From: SZUA-430 sp044375275
Lineage (GTDB): Bacteria; Pseudomonadota; Alphaproteobacteria; Micropepsales; Micropepsaceae
Length of the DNA stretch: 12,875 nt
Assembly (NCBI GenBank): GCA_044375275.1
Contig: JBILMZ010000089.1
Coordinates: forward strand, 1 to 12,875
Direction of reading: 5' to 3'
A program made the position numbers and the translations under genes. Every line of letters begins with the position of its first letter. Position 1 is the stretch's first letter. The notes under the pieces are model-generated. The model was not told the origin of the DNA, ran no database searches, and was given only the letters and a program-made list of their open reading frames with translations. This document shows positions 6,082 through 12,875 of this stretch, piece by piece.

Positions 6082-7344
6082 ATGCACGTTGCGATCCTGG
6101 GCGCAGGCCTGGCCGGGCTGACAACGGCCTACACGCTGAATCGGCGCGGGGTCGCAGTGACCGTCGTGGACCGTCGCGAGGGCCCCGGGCTCGAGACCAG
6201 CTTTGCGAATGCGGCGCTGATGCACCCGAGCCTCGTCGATCCGTGGAATTCGCCCGGCGTGGGCTGGGACCTGCTGCGCTGGCTGGGCCGCGACGACGCG
6301 CCGATGCTCCTCCACCTGCAGCACCTGCCGTCACTTTCGTTCTGGGGCCTGCGCTTCCTGGCCGAGTCCATTCCCTCACGTCACCGCATCAACACGCTCA
6401 AGAACCTGCGCCTGGCACTTCTCGCCCGCCGCGAGATGGCCGCCTTGCGCCAAGACATCGACCTCGCCTTCTGCTGGAAGAAGACGGGCGTCCTGTCCAT
6501 CAGCCGCTCCGCTTCATCCTTTGCAGCCTCCGGCGAAGCCGCGCGCCAGTTCGAACCCTTCGGCGTACGCTTTGACATCCTCGACCGGGACGCCACCATC
6601 GCCGCCGAGCCCGCCCTGAAGCCCGTCGCCGCTGAGATCAACGGCAGCGTCCGGTTCACGGATGACGAGCGCGGCGATGCCTTCCAGTTCTGCACCACCC
6701 TGACCGACGCCCTCGCCGCGCGCGGCGTGAAGTTCCGGTTCAACGAAACCGTCACCGGTTTTGCTACGCAAGCCGGTCGCATAAACGCGCTCCAGACAAA
6801 CGCTGGCGACATCGAGGCGGACAGTTTCATCCTGGCTGCCGGAAGCTACAGCACGCCGCTCGCAGCCATGCTGGGCATTCGTCTGCCGGTGCGTCCTGCC
6901 AAGGGCTACTCCGCGACCCTACAGTGCAAAGGCAATCCGCACGCGCCCCGCATGCCGATTTCGGACAATGGCGTCCACGCCGCCGTCACGCCCATCGACG
7001 ATGAACGCGTTCGCATCGCTGGCACGGCGGAGTTCGCAGGCCTCGACACCACGATCCGCCAGCCGCGCATCGACTACCTGATGTCCCTGCTGCAGAAGAT
7101 CTATCCAAGGCTGGCTGAAACGGTTCGCCCGCAGGACATCACCCCTTGGGCAGGCCTGCGCCCCATGAGCGCTGATGGTGTCCCCACGATCAGCCGCACG
7201 ATGTACCCCAATCTCCTGCTGAACACCGGGCATGGCCATATTGGCTGGACGACGGCCATGGGATCGGCGCGCCTCGCCGCCGATCTCGCCTGCGACCAGC
7301 CACCGGAACTGGACCTCGCGGACTACAGCCTGAACCGCTTCTGA
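6082..7344 (+). CDS. D-amino-acid dehydrogenase-like FAD oxidoreductase
   Basis: This 420-residue flavoprotein of the DAO/DadA family probably oxidises a D-amino acid or another amine to the imino/keto acid, passing electrons to the respiratory chain. The Rossmann motif GAGLAG is at 7-12, with Asp30 as ribose ligand. The DadA-type stretch GPGLETSFANAALMHPS follows, and near the C-terminus come WAGLRPMSADGVPTIS and NTGHGHIGWTTAMGSA. The length is close to DadA (about 430). I chose ATG 6082 because GAAGGA precedes it by about 6 bases and the Rossmann strand begins at residue 2; a GTG at 6001 would add 27 unlikely residues. No alanine racemase gene is adjacent, so the D-alanine specificity of DadA cannot be assumed. 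The gene ends 6 bp from the convergent MarC gene. Confidence 0.88.
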   Translation: MHVAILGAGLAGLTTAYTLNRRGVAVTVVDRREGPGLETSFANAALMHPSLVDPWNSPGVGWDLLRWLGRDDAPMLLHLQHLPSLSFWGLRFLAESIPSRHRINTLKNLRLALLARREMAALRQDIDLAFCWKKTGVLSISRSASSFAASGEAARQFEPFGVRFDILDRDATIAAEPALKPVAAEINGSVRFTDDERGDAFQFCTTLTDALAARGVKFRFNETVTGFATQAGRINALQTNAGDIEADSFILAAGSYSTPLAAMLGIRLPVRPAKGYSATLQCKGNPHAPRMPISDNGVHAAVTPIDDERVRIAGTAEFAGLDTTIRQPRIDYLMSLLQKIYPRLAETVRPQDITPWAGLRPMSADGVPTISRTMYPNLLLNTGHGHIGWTTAMGSARLAADLACDQPPELDLADYSLNRF

Positions 7345-7350
7345 GAACGC

Positions 7351-7989
7351 CTAGATGTTGAAGGCGCTCTTGATGCCGTCAATCGTGAACTGGGCGGCGA
7401 GCGCGGCCAGGATGATCCCGAACACCTTGGTCACGATGACGGCCAGCGTCTCGCTCATGATGTTGCTGATGCGCGCCGCCACGAGGAACACGATCAGCGT
7501 GACCACCAGGTTCAGGCTCACCCCCGCCAGAACGGCAACGCGCGCCAGCAGATCATCATGCTTCGAGAACAGGAGCATGATCGAGGCAATCGATCCCGGC
7601 CCCGCAATCAGCGGAATGGCCAGCGGAAACACCGAGACGTCTTCAGGCTCGCCCGGATGACTGCGCTGCTCCTCGAGCAGTTTCTCGTTGCGCGCCTCGC
7701 GCCGCTGCTTGCGCGTCTCGAACAGCATGTCCAGCGCGATGATGAACAGCAGCAGGCCACCGGCGATACGGAAGGCGTCGAGGCTCACATGCAGCTTGTC
7801 GAGCACCCACTCGCCCGCAAAGGCAAAGCCGAACAGGATGAAGGTGGCGATGAGCACGCTCTTCCACGCCATTCGATGACGCAACGCCAGCGGCATGTCT
7901 TTCGTCAGCGAGGTGAACAGCGGTGTACACCCCGGCGGATCGATGACGACAAAAAAGGTGACAACGGAGGCAAGGAAGATCTCGAACAT
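7351..7989 (-). CDS. MarC/UPF0056 family membrane protein
   Basis: This 212-residue integral membrane protein of the MarC family has about six helices. The family signatures are FFVVIDPPGCTPLF (12-25) and FPLAIPLIAGPGSIA (121-135). A charged cytoplasmic loop (residues 91-116) separates the two helix halves, as is usual. The biochemical function of MarC proteins is not settled; an early link to multiple antibiotic resistance was not upheld. The gene starts 31 bp after the SMP-30 gene stop and is likely co-transcribed. The Shine-Dalgarno sequence is poor (AAG close to the ATG), suggesting coupling or weak initiation. Confidence 0.92.
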   Translation of the reverse strand: MFEIFLASVVTFFVVIDPPGCTPLFTSLTKDMPLALRHRMAWKSVLIATFILFGFAFAGEWVLDKLHVSLDAFRIAGGLLLFIIALDMLFETRKQRREARNEKLLEEQRSHPGEPEDVSVFPLAIPLIAGPGSIASIMLLFSKHDDLLARVAVLAGVSLNLVVTLIVFLVAARISNIMSETLAVIVTKVFGIILAALAAQFTIDGIKSAFNI

Positions 7990-8020
7990 CGCTTAAACTG
8001 TCACCAAAGTTGAATAGCGT

Positions 8021-8893
8021 CTAGCCACGAAAGGCCGCAACCGGCACGCCTTTCACGCCAGGCTGGAAGGCAAACAGGCTGCCCGAGAGCGGCGCGTCTG
8101 CAAGGGCGCGGGCGTCCATTCCCGCCGCCGCCGTCGTCACATAAAGCGTATCGAGCGCCGCCCCGCCAAAGGCGCAACTCGCCACCTGAGGCACAGGCAG
8201 TTTCACCACGCGATCCACCCGGCCCTGCGGCGTAAAGCGCGTCAGCCGCGCCCCGCCCCAATGCGCCAGCCACACGCAGCCATCGGCATCAACGCACAGC
8301 CCATCCGGATATCCGTCGACGGCAGGCACATCAGCGAAGATACGCGGCGGACCCGCTTCACCAGTCGAGACGTCATAGTCATGGGCCCAGATGACGTGCC
8401 GCAAGGTCTCCACGAAATACATGACACGACCATCCGGGCTCCATCCCAACCCGTTCGACAGATTGACATCACTGCGCACACGAACGGGCGACGTCAGGCT
8501 GTCGAAGCGATAGAGCCGTCCCGAGGCCTTGGTTTCGTTGTCATCCATCGAGCCAGCCCACAGCCGACCCTCCGGATCACACTTCGCATCATTGAATCGA
8601 TTGTCCGGAAGGTCAGCATCCGGATGACATTCAGGCACCAGCGCTTCGAACGGAACGTCAGAAGTAAACACGCCCCGCTTGGCCAGCAGGACATAACCAC
8701 CGCGCGTGCGCGGGATCACGGCACCGACACGATCAGCAAGCCCCCAGCTCCGCGCCGCCCCCGTTGCCGGGTCATGCCGGAACAGCCGCTGCCCCTTGAT
8801 GTCCAGCCACAGCAGCACGCGTTCATCAGGCAGCCAGACAGGCCCCTCCCCCACAAGCGCCTGCTCGCGCTGTACCAGTTCCACTTGCATCAT
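8021..8893 (-). CDS. SMP-30/gluconolactonase family sugar lactonase
   Basis: This 290-residue six-bladed beta-propeller belongs to the SMP-30/regucalcin family, which hydrolyses sugar lactones such as gluconolactone or xylonolactone with a divalent metal. The metal ligands are visible: Glu16 in GEGPVW, Asn147 in LSNGLGWSPDG and Asp197 in YPDGLCVD. Substrate-site residues Arg99 and Asn101 (RFND) are also present. Other repeats include DPEGRLWAGSMDD (106-118). I chose the ATG at 8893 (ATGATG), which matches family starts; the frame is open to 8986 but the added residues look non-coding. AGGAG lies about 12 bases upstream, a little far. No sugar dehydrogenase is adjacent, so the exact substrate is open. 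Confidence 0.9.
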   Translation of the reverse strand: MMQVELVQREQALVGEGPVWLPDERVLLWLDIKGQRLFRHDPATGAARSWGLADRVGAVIPRTRGGYVLLAKRGVFTSDVPFEALVPECHPDADLPDNRFNDAKCDPEGRLWAGSMDDNETKASGRLYRFDSLTSPVRVRSDVNLSNGLGWSPDGRVMYFVETLRHVIWAHDYDVSTGEAGPPRIFADVPAVDGYPDGLCVDADGCVWLAHWGGARLTRFTPQGRVDRVVKLPVPQVASCAFGGAALDTLYVTTAAAGMDARALADAPLSGSLFAFQPGVKGVPVAAFRG

Positions 8894-8968
8894 GGTTCTT
8901 TGGCTCTCCTGCGCCCGGTTCTGGCACAGACGGCGGAAATGCGCCAGTTTCCTGCACGAAATTTCCCT

Positions 8969-8996
8969 GTAAGAAACCCGCCGCACCCATGTCTAA
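8969..8996 (+). promoter_or_regulatory. Candidate ECF sigma promoter, nearly leaderless
   Basis: TGTAAG (8969-8974) and GTCTAA (8991-8996) are separated by 16 bp, the layout of many ECF-type promoters (a TGTAA-like -35 and a GTC-containing -10). Transcription would start at about 9002-9005, while the sigma gene ATG is at 9004, so the mRNA would have almost no leader. No Shine-Dalgarno sequence is visible before this ATG, which fits. It suggests that the sigma factor activates its own operon. The consensus for this particular ECF group is not known to me. Confidence 0.5.
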
Positions 8997-9003
8997 CTAG
9001 GTC

Positions 9004-9516
9004 ATGAGCAAGCAACAGGACGACTGGTACAGCCGTGTCGCCGCGCAATGGGGCCCCGCCCTGCAGCGCATCGCACGCTCATGCGAGGCCGACCCCGACC
9101 GCAGGCGCGACGTCCTCCAGGACATGCATGTCGCGATCTGGAAAAGCCACAGGCTCTTCGACGGACGCTGTTCGGAACGCACCTGGATCTATCGCATTGC
9201 GACCAATGTGGCAGCCAACCACGTCAACAGTGAGCGCCGGAGGAACGGAAGACTCGTCCCCCTCGACACCATCGAGGACATAGCCTCGCCAGATCAGGCA
9301 CCGGCGTCGGATAACGAACTGGCGCTTCAGAAACTCGTCACGCTTGTCAGCCGCCTCGACAACCCGGACCGCACCATCGTGACCCTGTATCTGGAGGGTC
9401 TCGACGCCGCCGCAATTGGCGAGATCACTGGCCTGTCTCCTGGCGCCATTGCCACGCGCATCTCAAGGACAAAGACAGTGCTTTCACGCCTTTTCAGGGA
9501 GACCAGCCATGGTTGA
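9004..9516 (+). CDS. ECF RNA polymerase sigma factor
   Basis: This 170-residue group 4 (extracytoplasmic function) sigma factor directs RNA polymerase to a small set of promoters. Region 2 lies at about 16-82, with DRRRDVLQDMHVAIWKSH (core binding, 32-49) and SERTWIYRIATNVAANHV (-10 recognition, 57-74). Region 4 lies at about 107-165, with IVTLYLEGLDAAAIGEITGL and the helix-turn-helix SPGAIATRISRTKTVLSRLF. The length is normal and there is no extra C-terminal domain. It heads an operon with a membrane protein (8-bp overlap) and an exported serine hydrolase. The direct membrane-gene coupling suggests control by an anti-sigma factor that senses the envelope. A candidate promoter for its own control lies at 8969-8996. 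Confidence 0.93.
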   Translation: MSKQQDDWYSRVAAQWGPALQRIARSCEADPDRRRDVLQDMHVAIWKSHRLFDGRCSERTWIYRIATNVAANHVNSERRRNGRLVPLDTIEDIASPDQAPASDNELALQKLVTLVSRLDNPDRTIVTLYLEGLDAAAIGEITGLSPGAIATRISRTKTVLSRLFRETSHG

Positions 9517-10114
9517 CCACGATCGCGCCCAGGACATCTGGACCACCCAATCACAGGAGACTTTCACGATGAGTGTCGAAGAGATCAGAACACACGCTGC
9601 CTCCTTCCAGGGCAAGATCAGCGCGCGCAACTGGCGCGAACAGGCCGTCGGCGCGCTGTTGGCATTGGTCTTTCTGGGGGTGGCCCTGATCGCCGAACAG
9701 GCCTTCGCCCGCTTCGCAATGCTCGCGGCGGCCGCCGGCAACATCTATGTGATGTGGCAACTCCACCGACAGGCCCGCGCGGCGCACATCGACGAAGTTT
9801 GCCTGGTGACCGACTGGCGGCACTTCCACCGCGCGGAACTCGTGCGCCAGCGTGACGCCCTTCGCACAGTATGGCGCTGGTATCTTGGGCCGCTTGTGCC
9901 AGGTGTCGTGCTGGGTGTGCTGGCGGTCGCCTACGGAGCCTGGAGCAAGGGCAATGTCGCGGAAGCTGTCGTCATGGCAGTTCTGGGCCCCCTCGTCATG
10001 GCCGCAGTGTTCCAGCTCATTGCATGGATCAACATGAAGGCCGCAGGAAACATACAGACCGAGATCGACAAGATTGACCGCATGAACCTTGACAACGGGA
10101 GTTCACAACCATGA
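9509..10114 (+). CDS. Four-helix membrane protein, candidate anti-sigma factor
   Basis: This 201-residue protein has a cytoplasmic-type N-terminus (1-45) with the motif DIWTTQSQETFTMSVEEIR (9-27), followed by hydrophobic helices at about 46-62, 66-84, 125-144 and 153-174 and a short charged tail (IQTEIDKIDRMN). I do not recognise a named domain. The start at 9509 follows CAGGGAG and overlaps the sigma gene stop by 8 bp. The upstream open frame from 9416 lies inside the sigma gene and is ignored. A membrane protein translated together with an ECF sigma factor is commonly its anti-sigma factor, and the N-terminal helix could hold the sigma factor. That assignment is by context only; no zinc-binding HxxxCxxC motif of ZAS proteins is present. 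Confidence 0.75.
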   Translation: MVDHDRAQDIWTTQSQETFTMSVEEIRTHAASFQGKISARNWREQAVGALLALVFLGVALIAEQAFARFAMLAAAAGNIYVMWQLHRQARAAHIDEVCLVTDWRHFHRAELVRQRDALRTVWRWYLGPLVPGVVLGVLAVAYGAWSKGNVAEAVVMAVLGPLVMAAVFQLIAWINMKAAGNIQTEIDKIDRMNLDNGSSQP

Positions 10115-11526
10115 GGCTGTCTCGCAGACCATTCCTTCTATTGACATCAGCAGCACTCCTGGGAGCCGCCATGCCAGCAAGCGCTCAACCAGCCGGGTTT
10201 CTCGGCGACTGGTTTGCGACCCTCGACGTCGGCGCAGCCAAGCTGCGCCTGCGCCTGAACATCGCCGAAGGACCACGCGCGACACTCTTCAGCATCGATC
10301 AGGGCAACACGCCCATCCCTGCAAGCCTCATTCGGGTGGACGGCACAAAACTGCGGGTCGAGTGGCAGGTTCTCGGCGCTACGTACGAAGGCATATTGGC
10401 AGGTGATGCAATCACCGGCATCTTCACGCAGGGCCGGGGCTTCGATCTCGTCTTCAAGCGCACCGCAGCAGCAGACCGGGCCCCGGACGAAGTGGTGCTG
10501 CTGCCCCTGACGCAACAGCGCCTGGCAGCCTTGCGCGCAAGGGCCGGTGCGCCGGCCATGATGGCTGCCGCGCGCAATCCCGCCGGACGCAGCCTGTCCC
10601 TCGTCGACGGTCTGCGCATGCTGGGCAACCAGGCCCGGGTCACGACAGCCGACAAGTGGCACGTGGGGTCATGCACCAAGTCGATGACCGCCACGCTCGT
10701 CGCCCGTGTGGCAGAAGCCGGTCTCATCTCATGGAGCGACACGGTCGGCAGCGTTCTCGGCGCCGCGATCCCGGGACTGCATCCAGCGTATCGCGAAGCA
10801 GGCTATCTTCACCTTCTCTCGCACCACTCAGGCCTGCCCGGCAACATTCCCTTGACCGAGCTCGTCCGGTTTCCAAGGGAAAGCACCGACGCACGTGAAG
10901 ATCGCAAACGCTACGCGACCATCGCGCTGCAGGCGGCGCCCGCAGGCGAGCGCGGGAAGCACTATGAGTACTCAAACAGTGGCTATGTCGTGGCCGGTGC
11001 AATGCTCGAGGCAAGAACGGGACAGCCGTGGGAAGAACTGGCGCGACGTCACTTGTTCGAACCGCTTGGCATGAAGGGGGCCGGGTTCGGTGCGCCGGGG
11101 ACCCCAGGACTTGTCGACCAGCCGAGCGGCCACAATGTCGGCGCAACAGGGACAGTGACAGCCTTTGCTCCAGGGTCGCCCATCACGGACAACCCGGTGG
11201 TCATCGGTCCCGCAGGACGCGTGCATGCCACAGCCACGGACATCCTGTCCTATCTCGAGGCACATGCCCGCAAGTCGGCGTTCCTCTCTGCAGAAAGCTG
11301 GAAGCGCCTTCACACGCCTCCCTTTGGCGGCACCCATGCCCTGGGATGGGAGCGGTACGGCGAGACGATCTGGCACAACGGATCAAACACACTCTGGTAT
11401 GCCGAGATACAGGCGGACCTCGCGCGCGGCACCGTCGGCATGGCGGCCACAAATGACGGACGCCTCGAGAGCGCCCAGCTCGCGGTTGAAACGGCCCTGA
11501 AGGAAGCGCTCGCAGCCGTCAGCTGA
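10111..11526 (+). CDS. Exported serine hydrolase, class C beta-lactamase/PBP-like, with N-terminal beta domain
   Basis: This 471-residue protein begins with a signal peptide (1-26, ending ASA-QPA, RR at 5-6). Residues 30-118 form a beta-rich domain (GDWFATLDVGAAKLRLRL ... LFSIDQGNTPIP ... ITGIFTQGRGFDLVFKR) that also precedes some alpha/beta hydrolases. The catalytic domain (about 135-465) shows the three serine beta-lactamase/DD-peptidase motifs: SCTK (187-190, Ser and Lys catalytic), YSN (287-289) and HNG (422-424). HLLSHHSGLPG (234-244) and LFEPLGM (315-321) are further family marks. It probably acts in the periplasm on peptides, esters or a peptidoglycan-like substrate; beta-lactamase activity cannot be assumed. 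It overlaps the membrane-protein gene by ATGA, so the sigma operon carries this enzyme directly. Confidence 0.92.
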   Translation: MRLSRRPFLLLTSAALLGAAMPASAQPAGFLGDWFATLDVGAAKLRLRLNIAEGPRATLFSIDQGNTPIPASLIRVDGTKLRVEWQVLGATYEGILAGDAITGIFTQGRGFDLVFKRTAAADRAPDEVVLLPLTQQRLAALRARAGAPAMMAAARNPAGRSLSLVDGLRMLGNQARVTTADKWHVGSCTKSMTATLVARVAEAGLISWSDTVGSVLGAAIPGLHPAYREAGYLHLLSHHSGLPGNIPLTELVRFPRESTDAREDRKRYATIALQAAPAGERGKHYEYSNSGYVVAGAMLEARTGQPWEELARRHLFEPLGMKGAGFGAPGTPGLVDQPSGHNVGATGTVTAFAPGSPITDNPVVIGPAGRVHATATDILSYLEAHARKSAFLSAESWKRLHTPPFGGTHALGWERYGETIWHNGSNTLWYAEIQADLARGTVGMAATNDGRLESAQLAVETALKEALAAVS

Positions 11527-11529
11527 AAC

Positions 11530-11558
11530 AAAAAGGGCGGACGCCGCGGCGCCCGCCC
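11530..11558 (-). terminator. Intrinsic terminator of the VOC gene
   Basis: On the minus strand, GGGCGGGCGCC and GGCGTCCGCCC form an 11-bp stem (one G-U pair) around a 2-base centre, followed directly by TTTTT. It lies 18 bases past the VOC stop codon. On the plus strand the hairpin follows the serine hydrolase stop by 8 bases but has only CCAAAATT after it, so it may halt that transcript only weakly. Confidence 0.85.
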
Positions 11559-11576
11559 CCAAAATTCACTGCAGGC

Positions 11577-11951
11577 TTACATGCGATGCAGCGCGCAGAG
11601 CTTGTTGCCATCCGGATCGCGCAGATAGGCCAGGTACATCTTGCCGCTGTTGCCCGAACGCACGCCCGGCGGATCTTCGCAGGTCGTACCGCCCGCAGCG
11701 ATGCCCGCCTTGTGCCAGGCATCGGCCTGCTCGGACGATGCTGCTGCAAAGCCAATCGTGCCACCATTGGCGGCCGTCGCCGGCTTGCCGTCGATCGGCT
11801 TCGAAACCGAGAAAATGCCCTTCGGCGTGATGTAGAAAATGCGGTGGCCATCGACGACCGCAGGTCCGACGCCGAGCGTTCCGAGCAGGGCGTCATAGAA
11901 CTTCTTGGCGCGGTCCAGATCGTTGGTGCCGATCATGATATGTGAAAACAT
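11577..11951 (-). CDS. VOC (glyoxalase/bleomycin-resistance-like) family protein
   Basis: This is a 124-residue single-domain VOC protein of the common small type that dimerises to form its active site. Signatures are FSHIMIGTNDLDRAKKFYDALLG (2-24) at the first beta-alpha unit and YLRDPDGNKLCALHR (109-123) at the end. His4 is the usual first metal ligand. The position that often carries the final Glu ligand near DGNKL is occupied by Cys/Ala (LCALH), so metal use may differ from glyoxalase I. A strong Shine-Dalgarno sequence AAAGGAGG precedes the ATG. It is transcribed alone with its own terminator. The substrate cannot be told from sequence. Confidence 0.9.
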   Translation of the reverse strand: MFSHIMIGTNDLDRAKKFYDALLGTLGVGPAVVDGHRIFYITPKGIFSVSKPIDGKPATAANGGTIGFAAASSEQADAWHKAGIAAGGTTCEDPPGVRSGNSGKMYLAYLRDPDGNKLCALHRM

Positions 11952-12229
11952 CGCAGTCCTCCTTTGTAGGTGCCGGACATCACCCTTTGTGCCCGGTCCG
12001 CGTCAAGGGGCCGGGCGAAAATTCAGCGCCGGAAACGCCGGGCCAAGTGCAGAATGGTCACCAACACGACGTAGGCAGGCCCCGGGCGAGCAAGGTACGG
12101 CAAGCTCGTGATCGCAGGCTGGAAAGCCTTCTACACTGAGCGCAAGGACATCAGCGCCATAGTCGACAGAGTGAAAGCCATGGTCACGTCGCTGGTCCAA
12201 TGCACAGCTTTTGACGCGAGGCCTGGCGT
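11952..12229. other. Intergenic region with no convincing gene
   Basis: This spacer of about 280 bp between two minus-strand genes holds the VOC Shine-Dalgarno sequence at its left end and presumably the VOC promoter. A 41-codon plus-strand frame from GTG 12108 to TAG 12233 and a 65-codon minus-strand frame at 12003-12200 are open, but neither has a convincing start or recognisable sequence. No T-run terminator follows the alpha/beta hydrolase stop; only a 5-bp stem (GACGC/GCGTC) is seen there. Confidence 0.4.
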
Positions 12230-12875
12230 CTAGGGCTTTGGCATCGCTGCACTGGCCTTCAACCAGCCATTCGCCTCCGACAAGACTTCGGCAAGATGGC
12301 TGCGGCCCGCGCTGTCACTCATGAAATGATCAAGCCCGGACTTTTCCCGATAAGTCAGATTCTTGTGACCGGACGCATTGAAGCGGTCTCGCGTGGCCCT
12401 GGCTGACGCCACTGGCGCGAACTGGTCCAGCTCACCATGGATCAGGAGAATGGGCGCCTTCACCTTCAGCAAGTCATCGGCAAGCACGCGATCCAGAATG
12501 TCGGCCCACCATTTCCAGCTGTTTCCGCCCCAGACTTCAATGCTGGTCGGGTTCGCCCTGATGCGTGCGAAAACCGCATCCGTTTGCGCGGCAACAGGCG
12601 GAGGCAACACGCCCTTGATCCAGTCTGCCATGGCGATGCCGGTACCCGTCGACATGATGATCACGGCATCCAGCTTCGCAAGGCGTGGCGCGAGAACGGC
12701 AACAGCCGCGCCCCCTTCCGATCCACCGAACAGGACGATCTGCCCGTTCCACCAGGGCTCGCGGCTCAACGCGGCAATGACCCGCTGGTAGTCATCCGCA
12801 CGCTGGGACACCGTATGCCCCTTGAAATAGTCCGGTGGACAGTCGCCAGCCTCACGCTGGCCAGACGACGCTGCC
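12230..12875 (-). CDS. Alpha/beta hydrolase, N-terminus outside window
   Basis: The last 214 codons of an alpha/beta-fold hydrolase run off the right edge. The frame is open to base 12874, starting AASSGQREAGDCPPDYFKGHT. Counting from the first full codon, the nucleophile elbow is FGGSEGG (Ser52), the acid is HGELDQFAP (Asp150) and the catalytic His is in SGLDHFM (His183). The order and spacing fit esterases or acyl hydrolases of the prolyl-oligopeptidase/dienelactone hydrolase type, including a GNSWKWWADIL lid-like stretch. A signal peptide, if any, would be in the missing part. A GTG at 12811 is open but is not the true start, since the conserved CPPDY stretch lies before it. The substrate is unknown. 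Confidence 0.87.
   Translation of the reverse strand, partial: AASSGQREAGDCPPDYFKGHTVSQRADDYQRVIAALSREPWWNGQIVLFGGSEGGAAVAVLAPRLAKLDAVIIMSTGTGIAMADWIKGVLPPPVAAQTDAVFARIRANPTSIEVWGGNSWKWWADILDRVLADDLLKVKAPILLIHGELDQFAPVASARATRDRFNASGHKNLTYREKSGLDHFMSDSAGRSHLAEVLSEANGWLKASAAMPKP

Noticed and set aside
7999..8024. TGTCACC ... CGTCTAG resembling an ECF promoter on the plus strand
   Set aside because: The spacing between elements is only about 13 bp and no plus-strand gene follows; it lies between two minus-strand genes.
10111..11526. Calling the serine hydrolase a true AmpC beta-lactamase
   Set aside because: The SxxK/YxN/HxG motifs are shared by many esterases and peptidases of the class; the third motif is HNG and not KTG, and an extra beta domain is present, so resistance cannot be claimed.
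12003..12200. 65-codon minus-strand frame in the spacer
   Set aside because: No Shine-Dalgarno sequence and no recognisable sequence; composition is like other non-coding frames here.

Overview
This window looks like chromosomal DNA of a GC-rich alphaproteobacterium. The gene content (MarC, SMP-30 lactonase, DadA-type oxidase, a siderophore-type TonB receptor, Tat-like export) and the codon use would suit a Hyphomonas/Caulobacter-type bacterium, but no rRNA or other phylogenetic marker is present, so the family is a guess. I see no tRNA, rRNA, insertion sequence, phage gene or CRISPR array.

Left part (about 127-5961, all on the minus strand, read right to left): a metal-handling cluster. In transcription order it holds a small DUF2946-like membrane/secreted protein, a stand-alone protein resembling the C-terminal domain of RNA polymerase alpha, a SCO1/SenC copper chaperone, a PepSY two-helix membrane protein, a second DUF2946-like protein, a TonB-dependent receptor of the siderophore class, and a probably exported DJ-1/PfpI protein closely resembling isonitrile hydratase. 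SCO1 plus DUF2946 points to copper. A receptor for a metal chelate together with an exported isonitrile-hydratase-like enzyme suggests uptake of a metal-isonitrile complex (a chalkophore) and periplasmic destruction of the ligand. This is an inference, and the main hypothesis offered here. A perfect 9+9 palindrome lies inside the cluster. At the far left end, beyond the last gene, is a run of three hairpins that looks like a dispersed palindromic repeat.

Middle part (6082-8893): a D-amino-acid dehydrogenase-like flavoprotein on the plus strand, converging within 6 bp on a minus-strand pair, an SMP-30 type sugar lactonase followed by a MarC-family membrane protein. These are ordinary metabolic and accessory genes.

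Right part (8969-11526, plus strand): a tightly overlapping three-gene operon of an ECF sigma factor, a four-helix membrane protein that may be its anti-sigma factor, and an exported serine hydrolase of the beta-lactamase/penicillin-binding class with an extra N-terminal beta domain. A sequence resembling an ECF promoter sits just before the sigma gene and would give an almost leaderless transcript. Then come a minus-strand VOC (glyoxalase-like) gene with an intrinsic terminator, a spacer of about 280 bp, and a minus-strand alpha/beta hydrolase cut off by the window edge.
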